The notes beneath the pieces were generated by a model. The model was given only the letters and a program-made list of their open reading frames with translations. It ran no database searches and was not told the origin of the DNA. From Streptomyces sp. SAI-127 (GTDB lineage Bacteria > Actinomycetota > Actinomycetes > Streptomycetales > Streptomycetaceae): a DNA stretch of 64,000 nucleotides. The position numbers were made by a program, and so were the translations under genes. The stretch is taken from the NCBI RefSeq assembly GCF_029894425.1, contig NZ_JARXYJ010000001.1, positions 372,001-436,000 on the forward strand, given 5' to 3'. Below, piece after piece: positions 52,629-59,561 of the stretch. The stretch's first letter is position 1; the number at the start of each line of letters is the position of its first letter.

Positions 52629-53324
52629 TCAGGCGGCGGCGCGGGTGAGCTCCGAACTCGTGTCGATGAGCGCGTACTCGGCCTGGGCCTTCTCGATCGC
52701 CGCGTCGATGCTCATCACGGGCTTGAAGCCGTAGATGTCGATGATCTTCTGAAGGCGCTCGGGTATGGAGCCGCCCACCGTGTGGTACGGGATGTTCAGC
52801 TCGTCCAGGGTCTTGAGCATCAGCTCGTCCGCGAGGGACCGGAAGCGCTCGTTGACCGGGCGGTGCCCGTCGGGGACCAGCGGAAACTCGATGGGCAGGT
52901 GGACGAAGGAGTCGTAGGTGGCGCGGGCGTGCTGCTTGGCGGGCACGGCCATCTGCGTCAGGACCTTGCCGTAGAAGCCGATCTCCTCGCTGACCTCTAT
53001 GGTCTCCAGGTTCACCGACTCGTTGGGATTGATGCCGACCAGCACGCGGACGGTGCCGTAGGCCCACTCGTGCAGCGAGGAACCGTCGGAGACGAAGCCG
53101 TCGGGCAGGTGGGACTCGTTGACCGCGCGCTCCTGGTTGCGCCGCATGATCAGCATGATCAGCTCGGGCGGGGTGCACTCCTCCAGCGTCTTGCCGGGGA
53201 TCGAGATGGGCAGCAGTTCCCGCATGGTCTTGGCGGCGGAACGGGGCAGGCCGGTCAGGTGCGAGACGGCCATCGTGGTGAGGGTCTTGCCGACGGAGTA
53301 GGTGCCGGCGATGGCGAGCTTCAT
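52629..53324 (-). CDS. P-loop NTPase/kinase-like protein (NTPase A of the AvrD-type cluster)
   Basis: A 231-residue protein with Walker A GTYSVGKT at residues 7-14, then PPELIMLIMRR, FVSDGSSLHEWAYGTVRV, TYDSFVHLPIEFPL and NERFRSLADELML. It is the longer paralog of NTPase B, with an extra C-terminal tail of about 25 residues. Two related kinase-like enzymes in one operon suggest two activation steps or a heteromeric enzyme. GGGAGAA lies before the ATG; AvrD is 70 bp upstream. Substrate unknown. Confidence 0.86.
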   Translation of the reverse strand: MKLAIAGTYSVGKTLTTMAVSHLTGLPRSAAKTMRELLPISIPGKTLEECTPPELIMLIMRRNQERAVNESHLPDGFVSDGSSLHEWAYGTVRVLVGINPNESVNLETIEVSEEIGFYGKVLTQMAVPAKQHARATYDSFVHLPIEFPLVPDGHRPVNERFRSLADELMLKTLDELNIPYHTVGGSIPERLQKIIDIYGFKPVMSIDAAIEKAQAEYALIDTSSELTRAAA

Positions 53325-53394
53325 GTGATTCTCCCGTGGTGGATGGTCGGCGCCGGGGCTCCGGTGCCCGAACGCCGGCGTGCGTGAGGGCGGT

Positions 53395-54432
53395 TCAGGT
53401 CGTGGACGACGGCAGACGGTGGGCCACAGAGCAGACGACCGTGATGTCGGCGAGGTGCGCGGCGATGTCCGCGCGGCGCCAGGTCTCGCCGTGCCGGTTG
53501 TTGAGCAGGACGGCATCGCGCAGCTCCGCGCGCATCGGCAGCGGACCACCGTCGGCGGTGGCGCGCGGCCGGTGCGGGGTGCCGGCCTCCAGCAGCGTGT
53601 TGCGCATCCACAGGGTGTCGGAGGCGGCGCGGGGCACACGGTCCAGCTCGTACAGCAGGACCTGCCCGACCTGAAGGGCCGTCACGAACGCATCCACCAG
53701 GTGTACGGACGGCTGCTGTTCGCCCTCCATGCCGCCGAGCGTGCCGTGCGGGCCGCCGGTGAGGCGTACGTCGGCAGTGGCGACGTTGGTGTCCGGCCTG
53801 ACCTGCATGCTCTCGACCCGCTGGGCACCGAGCCGGTGAGTGTCGCCGTAGCCGCCGTCGCGGACCACGGGCTGGGCCCGGGGACGTTCGCCGGGACGGA
53901 CGTCCGGGTGGTCGGTCTCCAGGCGGATGCGCAGCGTGCCCACGACGGCTTCGACTGCGGTGCGGGTGCGGCCGGGCCGCGGAGAGGGCAGCCCCTCGGC
54001 GATGTACGCCGAGACCGGGAACCCGGCCAGGTCCTCCTCCACCGGACGGGTGCCGGCCTTGATACGGACCCGGGCGAGCCAGACCGTGGCCAGCTCCCGG
54101 TCCGTCAGGCTCAGATGGGAGGTGAGCAGGGCTTCGGTGAGCTGGGCGCCGAGCAGCAGGACGTCGACGGTGGACAGGTGCGGCCGCTGGTCGGTGTCGC
54201 CCTTGCGGGACCAGTCACGCGGGTAGTCGACCTGCGCGGTGGCGGCCAGTGCGGGTGCCCCGGCGGCCGGGCCGTCCACCGCCTCGGGTATGTGGAGGCC
54301 GGTGAGGCGGTGGCGGGCACGTTTGTATCCCTCGCCGAAGAACCGGCGTTCGGGTGCGCCCAGGTAGTCGGAGACGTCCGGGAGATAGGGCGGAGTGACG
54401 GGCAGAAGGGACGAGGCAGACTGAGCAGACAT
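53395..54432 (-). CDS. AvrD-family protein (syringolide-synthase family)
   Basis: A 345-residue protein. The N-terminal DYLGAPERRFFGEGYKRARH, the block DYPRDWSRKGDTDQRPHLS and VDVLLLGAQLTEALL match the AvrD family, named for the Pseudomonas syringae enzyme needed to make syringolides, C-glycosyl-lipid elicitors built from a beta-keto acid and a pentulose. It is a little longer than the Pseudomonas protein (about 311). AAGGAAGG precedes ATG 54432. In the centre of a leftward operon with KASIII, ACP and HAD, it is the likely scaffold-forming enzyme. Family assignment rests on motif recognition. Confidence 0.85.
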   Translation of the reverse strand: MSAQSASSLLPVTPPYLPDVSDYLGAPERRFFGEGYKRARHRLTGLHIPEAVDGPAAGAPALAATAQVDYPRDWSRKGDTDQRPHLSTVDVLLLGAQLTEALLTSHLSLTDRELATVWLARVRIKAGTRPVEEDLAGFPVSAYIAEGLPSPRPGRTRTAVEAVVGTLRIRLETDHPDVRPGERPRAQPVVRDGGYGDTHRLGAQRVESMQVRPDTNVATADVRLTGGPHGTLGGMEGEQQPSVHLVDAFVTALQVGQVLLYELDRVPRAASDTLWMRNTLLEAGTPHRPRATADGGPLPMRAELRDAVLLNNRHGETWRRADIAAHLADITVVCSVAHRLPSSTT

Positions 54433-54513
54433 CGGGTTCCTTCCTTGTGCCGTGCGTACCGGGCCGTAGGTGCGGGGCGAGCGGCCCCGCACCCGAAGCG
54501 GCCGGGAGGCCGA

Positions 54514-55995
54514 TTACGGGGCGACCGTGAGGCTGGGCTCCCCCTCGCCGTCGCCGACGCGCACCACGGTGGGGGCAGCGGACTTCGCCGTCCGCAACAG
54601 GACACTGATGACGAGGGCGCCGGCCAGGACCACCAGCCCGTCGACGAGGATGCCGAAGGTGGTGCCGTCCAGGACGCCGGCCGCGGAGGCGACGCCGTTG
54701 TCCAGCGCTCCGTACTGCGAGGCGGCGACGGCGGACATCACCGGGATGCCGAGGGTGAAGCCGATCTGCTGGGTCATGGCGGCCAGACCGGTGGCCAGCC
54801 CCTGCTCGCGGTCCTCGATGCCGGAGGTGCCGACGACGGTGTACGCGACGATCGCCAGGACGTGACCGAACCCGCCGACGAATGTGGTGACCAGGACCGC
54901 GGCGATGCCCACGGTCTTGTCCTCACCCAGCCAGAACAGCACACCGGTCATCACACCCTGCACCGCGAGGCCGAGGACCAGGCTGCCCTTGGCGCCGGTA
55001 CGAGCGATGATCTTCGATGCGAAGGTGCCGCCGAGGAACGCGCCGAGTCCCAGGAAGCCGAACATCAGGCCCGTCTGGAACGGGGTGAGGCCCAGCACCT
55101 GCTGGAGATAGAGGGTGAGCAGGAAGGACAGGGCCGACTCCATGGAGAAGGTGATCAGACCTCCCAGGTTGCCCCACTTGACGGAGTTGGCCTTCAGAAT
55201 GCGCACCGGGGCGAGCGGCGCGGCGGACTTCAGTTCGATCACATAGAAGGAGACCAGCAGTACGGCGGCGACCAGGAGCGTGGCCCAGGTCTGGGGGGAG
55301 TCCCAGCCCTCCCGCTCGGCGCTGGTGACGCCGTACACGAAGGCGAGCAGGCCCGCGGTGACGGTGATCGACCCGGGCACGTCCAGCTTGGGCCGGTCCT
55401 CGGCCACCGAGTCAGTGATCACCAGGATGCCGCCGATGAACAGGGCCACGCCGACCGGGACGTTGATGAAGAAGTCCCATCGCCAGGAGAGCAGGTCGGT
55501 GAGCACACCGCCGAGGACCGCGCCACCGGCAAAGCCCAGGGAGAGCAGCGCGCCGTTCAGCCCGAGCGCCTTGGTGCGCAGCGGGCCCTCCTCGAAGCTG
55601 GTGGTGATCAGCGCCATGCCCGACGGGGTGACGATCGCCGTGGCGAGGCCCTGCAGCACCCGGGCCACGATCATCAGTCCGGGGCTGGTGGCCAGACCAC
55701 CGAGCAACGAGGAGACCGTCAGCAGCGCCATCCCGACGAGGAAGAGCTTCTTACGGCCGATCAGGTCGCCGATGCGTCCGAAGAGCAGCATGAAGCCGGC
55801 GGCGGTCAGGGCGAAGGCCGTGGAGATCCACTGGAGGCTGTCGAGCCCGAACCCGAGGTCCGAGCCGATCTCCGGCAGCGCCACGGTGAGGATGGAGAAG
55901 TCGACGGCGAACATGAACTGCGCGCCCAGCAGAACGACGAGGATCGTCTTCTGCTTCCCCGTCATGGAGAGTTCTGAGGAGTGTGTCTTCGGCAT
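54514..55995 (-). CDS. MFS exporter, DHA2 (14-TM, EmrB/QacA) type
   Basis: A 493-residue membrane protein with about 14 hydrophobic helices and MFS motifs: LTVALPEIGSDLGF after TM1, FGRIGDLIGRKKLF (motif A) in the loop between TM2 and TM3, and a proline/glycine motif C region (GFAGGAVLGGVLTDLL). DHA2 transporters export drugs and secondary metabolites with proton exchange. It lies 81 bp upstream of AvrD, same strand, so it is the probable product exporter or self-resistance pump. ATG 55995 has GAGG 9 nt upstream; upstream in-frame starts are weaker. Confidence 0.92.
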   Translation of the reverse strand: MPKTHSSELSMTGKQKTILVVLLGAQFMFAVDFSILTVALPEIGSDLGFGLDSLQWISTAFALTAAGFMLLFGRIGDLIGRKKLFLVGMALLTVSSLLGGLATSPGLMIVARVLQGLATAIVTPSGMALITTSFEEGPLRTKALGLNGALLSLGFAGGAVLGGVLTDLLSWRWDFFINVPVGVALFIGGILVITDSVAEDRPKLDVPGSITVTAGLLAFVYGVTSAEREGWDSPQTWATLLVAAVLLVSFYVIELKSAAPLAPVRILKANSVKWGNLGGLITFSMESALSFLLTLYLQQVLGLTPFQTGLMFGFLGLGAFLGGTFASKIIARTGAKGSLVLGLAVQGVMTGVLFWLGEDKTVGIAAVLVTTFVGGFGHVLAIVAYTVVGTSGIEDREQGLATGLAAMTQQIGFTLGIPVMSAVAASQYGALDNGVASAAGVLDGTTFGILVDGLVVLAGALVISVLLRTAKSAAPTVVRVGDGEGEPSLTVAP

Positions 55996-56182
55996 GGCCA
56001 GAAGCCTCACGCCGATCGCGATCACCAAACAGTGCGCGCTCAACATATTGGTCGCCGCCAACAGGCTCCGCCCTTGACCGGGGGCAGGCGGGCTTCCGAG
56101 CGTCGCGGACCGCACAGCGGGCCGGGGTGGAGTACCCGCGCCCTGCCGTCCACGGCGCAATTGCCGTATCGGCGCGGTCCGT

Positions 56183-57058
56183 TCACTCCACGGGCTGCCA
56201 TCGGAAGCCGCCGTCCGTGGCCTCGACCCGGCCGAAGACCACGTCCGCGAAGTGCCCGGCGTAACAGATGGTGCCCGGCCGCGCGGCCTCCTCGAGCACG
56301 GCCCTGCGCGTCCTGACCGCCTCCTCGCCCGCGCCGTCGAAGAACACCCGCCACTCAGGGTGTGCCGCTTGGGCAGGAGAGTGCAGGGCGTCCCCGAGCA
56401 CCAGCACCCGGCGGACGCCGTCGTCCCCGGACCGGTCGGCCGCGACGTCCACCACGTATCCCGCGTGGCCGCCGGTGTGTCCGGGCCACTCCCGCAGAGT
56501 GACACCGGGGATCACCTCTGCGCCGTCAGGTACCGTGCGGACCCGGTCCGCGAGGCGCCTCGGCAGCAAGCCGCCGCCCTCGCGCCACTCGGCCGCCGAC
56601 AGCACGTAGGACGTGACGCCCTCGAAGTGGGAGCCGTCGTCCGCCAGTACCCATCCGATGTGGTCGTCGTGGAGATGGGTGAAGGCGACTGTGTCCAGGG
56701 CCTGGGCATCCACCCCCGCCGCTCCGAGGAGTGTGATCAGGTCACCGCCCGCCAGCACGCCCAGGGCGGGGTGCGTCTGCGCTGCCTCCAGACGCCGGGG
56801 GCCGAATCCGGCGTCGATCAGCAGGGTCCGGCCCTGATGCTCGACCAGCAGACCGCCCACCGACGCGATCAGGAAACCGTCCGGGTCCTGGTAGGGGGCG
56901 AGCGCGGCGAGGTCGTCCGGGCCGAGTCCGGTGAACCAGCCCTCCGGCCTCAACTGGACCATGCCGTCCGGGACATGGGTCAGTCGCCAGTCCCCCAAGG
57001 TGAGTGAGCGCAGCGGCGAAGGACGGGTCAGCCGCTCGAGCGGCAGTACAGCAGACAT
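56183..57058 (-). CDS. metallo-beta-lactamase-fold hydrolase
   Basis: A 291-residue MBL-fold protein. Seen: THLHDDH at residues 127-133 (HxHxDH zinc motif), the GHTGGHAGYVV His, LGDALHSP Asp, and a C-terminal YAGHF His. This set resembles AHL-lactonase and arylsulfatase-like members. It could hydrolyse a lactone or thioester of the cluster's product (for turnover or release). Within the leftward gene run between the XRE regulator and the exporter. The Shine-Dalgarno is weak (GAAAG). Confidence 0.88.
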   Translation of the reverse strand: MSAVLPLERLTRPSPLRSLTLGDWRLTHVPDGMVQLRPEGWFTGLGPDDLAALAPYQDPDGFLIASVGGLLVEHQGRTLLIDAGFGPRRLEAAQTHPALGVLAGGDLITLLGAAGVDAQALDTVAFTHLHDDHIGWVLADDGSHFEGVTSYVLSAAEWREGGGLLPRRLADRVRTVPDGAEVIPGVTLREWPGHTGGHAGYVVDVAADRSGDDGVRRVLVLGDALHSPAQAAHPEWRVFFDGAGEEAVRTRRAVLEEAARPGTICYAGHFADVVFGRVEATDGGFRWQPVE

Positions 57059-57143
57059 GGCGAAGGCACTTTCGGCAGAGGAGGGTGAAGACGGAGAGAA
57101 AAAGGCCGGGTTGTCCCACCGGTCCGGCGGGACAACCCGGCTC

Positions 57144-57983
57144 TCAGGCCGCGGAGCCTCTTACGTCGCGCGACAGGGTGAGCAGCGGCAGGGCTCGTTC
57201 CGCGCGGGTCCCGGGCACCGGCATGAACACGGTGAGCCGCAGGCCCAGTCGGGGGGTGAAGTCCAGCGTCGTCCGCCGCAGGGACAGCTCACCGGCCCGC
57301 GGATGCTGGAGCAGGTCGATGCCGCAGGAGTCCTCCTGCACCTCCTGCGCGTTCCACAGCTTCCCGAACTGCTCGCTTCGCGCGAGCAGTCGGTCCACCA
57401 TCGCCTCCAGCAGAGGGTCGCCGGAGTGGTTCGCGGCGTGGGCCCGGAAGCGTGCCACGACCGTCGCCGCGTCCTGCTCCCAGTCCGGGTACCGGACGCG
57501 TGTCTGCGTGTTGAGGAAGAAGTCCTCGACGAGGTTGCCGCAGCCGGAGTCCAGCGCCAGCAGTTCGCGGGCGGCGGCGTTGGCCACCACCACGTTCCAC
57601 ACCCGGTCGGCAACATAGGCGGGGTTGGGCAGCCAGTTGTCGACGAAGGGCTTGAAGGATTCCCCGTCCGGTGGGGGCGAGGAGGCGAAGTGGGCCGAGC
57701 TCAGACCGGCGAGCCGCCACACGTACTGACGCTGGGTGTCGTCCAGGCTGAGCACCCGGGAGATCGCGGCGAGCACCTCGGCGGACACGTTCTCAGCCCG
57801 GCCCTGCTCGATCCAGGTGTACCACGACACTCCCACACCGGCCAGAAGTGCCACTTCCTCACGGCGCAGACCGGGGGTTCTGCGCACGCCGGCGCGTGGC
57901 AGGCCCACTTCGGTGGGGTCCACTTCCCCCCTGCGCACCTTCAAGAACTGTCCGAGTTCCTTTAACTGACGGCCAGTCGGCAT
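57144..57983 (-). CDS. XRE-family MmyB-like regulator with a TTA codon
   Basis: A 279-residue regulator: HTH (RRTPGLRREEVALLAGVGVSWYTWIEQGR) and a complete MmyB-like domain (VVVANAAARELLALD, DFFLNTQTRVRYPDW, FGKLWNAQEV). Codon 7 is TTA (57963-57965), rare in Streptomyces and read by the bldA tRNA, so the protein should appear only in development or late growth. GGGAAG lies before the ATG. First gene of the AvrD-type run, so it probably controls it; its ligand domain may bind the lipid product or a fatty acid (inference). Confidence 0.92.
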   Translation of the reverse strand: MPTGRQLKELGQFLKVRRGEVDPTEVGLPRAGVRRTPGLRREEVALLAGVGVSWYTWIEQGRAENVSAEVLAAISRVLSLDDTQRQYVWRLAGLSSAHFASSPPPDGESFKPFVDNWLPNPAYVADRVWNVVVANAAARELLALDSGCGNLVEDFFLNTQTRVRYPDWEQDAATVVARFRAHAANHSGDPLLEAMVDRLLARSEQFGKLWNAQEVQEDSCGIDLLQHPRAGELSLRRTTLDFTPRLGLRLTVFMPVPGTRAERALPLLTLSRDVRGSAA

Positions 57984-58565
57984 GACTTCCCGCCCCTTTG
58001 TCGAGCCATAGGCACTGAGATGTACGCCACCTTACCCACCTGCTTCCCCACCGTGTGCGGCACGTGACAGGGGTTACACCACCGGGGTTCAGGTCGAACT
58101 TCGATGATCCCCGGTGCCATGGAGGCAGGTCTAACCGGGCGGCCCAAAGCCCGCCTTAAGTAGCTCTGGCCCGAGCGTCTACCCCAGGTAGCCGTTAGGG
58201 CGGCTTTAGAGGGATCGCCAACGATTACGCCGCCGTGGCCCGGTGGCAGGTGCGGAACTTGCAGGGCCGACCCGGAGGGCTGAACAGGTGGGCCCCTACG
58301 ACCACGTGCTCATCGTGGTCCGCGACGAGGCGGAGCCGACAGCGCGGAGCGGCTCCCCCGGGGCCGGCGGCCGAGACACGGCGAGTCCGCCGACACCGGC
58401 GACGGGGTGGGAGTGCGGAGCGCGGATGCCCAGCCGGGCGGCACGGGGCCAAGGCACAGGCACCGAACCGCACGACCGGACGGCGGAGGACCACGGCACA
58501 GGCACCGCCTCCGCACACCCCGCAAGCACCCGGTGCCCCTACAGCGCTCTCAGGACGGTGAGGAC
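57984..58565. other. 580-bp divergent control region with hairpin and doubtful small frame
   Basis: Between the leftward AvrD-type operon and the rightward thioesterase/LAL/SARP genes. An inverted repeat CACCGGGG (58080-58087) with its complement (58109-58116), 21 nt apart, encloses a smaller TCGAAC/TTCGA element; it could be an operator or attenuator. A GTG-initiated frame of 108 codons (58243-58569) ends with TGA overlapping the thioesterase ATG, which suggests coupling, but its sequence has no recognised domain and may be spurious. Confidence 0.45.
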
Positions 58566-59357
58566 ATGACGCCCAGTGACCACCTTGCCCCACGCCCCGG
58601 CACCGCGCCCCCCTGTCTTCTGCCGTGGCAGCGATGGCCGGACACCGCCTCGATCCGGCTGTTCTGCTTCCATCACGCGGGAGGTGCTGCTTCCTCCTTC
58701 AGCAGCTGGCAGGATTGGCTCGGCCCGGCCGTCACCGTGGTTCCCGTGCAGTTGCCGGGGCGGGAGCGTCGGATACGGCAGCCGAGGATCTTCGACTTCG
58801 GGCGGCTGCTGGACGAACTCGACGAGCAGCTGGCCCCCTTGATGCAGGGGCACTACGCGGTGTACGGGCACAGCTTGGGCGGTCTGATCGCCCATGAGTT
58901 GACCCGGCGCCTGGTGGCGACGGACCGGCGCGCGCCGGAGCTGCTGATGGTGGGGGCGTGCGCGCCGCCGCACCTGCCGCGCTCCGCCGTGGCCCCGCGG
59001 AACGCCTCCGACGCCCAACTCACCTCGTGGATGCGGGGCCTGGGCGGTGTCCCGGACCGGGTGGCGCGTCACCCGGTCTGGTTGCGCAGGTCCGTCGACC
59101 TGCTGCGGGATGACCTGTGTCTGGTGCACAGCCATCCGCGTCACCCCGCCGTGCCGCTGCCCGTACCGCTGCGGGTGCTGGCGGCGCAGAACGACCCGCT
59201 GCTGACGCCGGCACAGGCCCAGGAGTGGGCGCGGCACACGTCGTACGACTTCCGGGTGCACACCCTGCCGGGCGGCCACTTCTTCCACCGGGAGTACCCC
59301 GAGGCCACGCTGCGGGTGATCTCCCAGTTGCTGCCGTTCACCACGGAGCGGATCTGA
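58566..59357 (+). CDS. type II thioesterase (alpha/beta hydrolase)
   Basis: A 263-residue TEII-type enzyme: LFCFHHAGGAASSF, then GHSLGGLIAHEL with nucleophile Ser103, and the catalytic His in LPGGHFFHREYP. TEIIs free wrongly primed carrier proteins or release chains from NRPS/PKS/FAS systems. With only one ACP in the neighbourhood, that ACP is its probable client. AGGACATG gives a poor Shine-Dalgarno, so translation may be coupled to the small frame before it. It is divergent from the AvrD-type operon and followed by the LAL regulator. Confidence 0.9.
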   Translation: MTPSDHLAPRPGTAPPCLLPWQRWPDTASIRLFCFHHAGGAASSFSSWQDWLGPAVTVVPVQLPGRERRIRQPRIFDFGRLLDELDEQLAPLMQGHYAVYGHSLGGLIAHELTRRLVATDRRAPELLMVGACAPPHLPRSAVAPRNASDAQLTSWMRGLGGVPDRVARHPVWLRRSVDLLRDDLCLVHSHPRHPAVPLPVPLRVLAAQNDPLLTPAQAQEWARHTSYDFRVHTLPGGHFFHREYPEATLRVISQLLPFTTERI

Positions 59358-59561
59358 GTCGACGGCCGACCGGATACCGGAATGTAAAAACCATGCTTCG
59401 CAGACCAACCGGAAACAAAAACTTGGTCAAGGAAACCGACCAGGAATAACCCATTTCGCACGCCATCTATTGTTTACCGCTCAAGAAGCCTCCCCCTCAT
59501 TCGCGCAGCAGTCGTTATCGTGGGAACGATTGACCGGTTCGGGGGAAAGGTTTCAGTCATT

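Noticed and set aside
53395..54432. AfsA (gamma-butyrolactone synthase) identity for the AvrD-like gene
   Set aside because: The motifs YLGAPERRFFGEGYKR and DWSRKGD fit AvrD and not the AfsA hotdog repeats, although the chemistry may be analogous.
53380..55977. Plus-strand frame of 865 codons opposite AvrD and the MFS exporter
   Set aside because: It crosses two strongly supported minus-strand genes, is made of Gly/Gln/Asp/Arg low-complexity sequence, and contains no motif.
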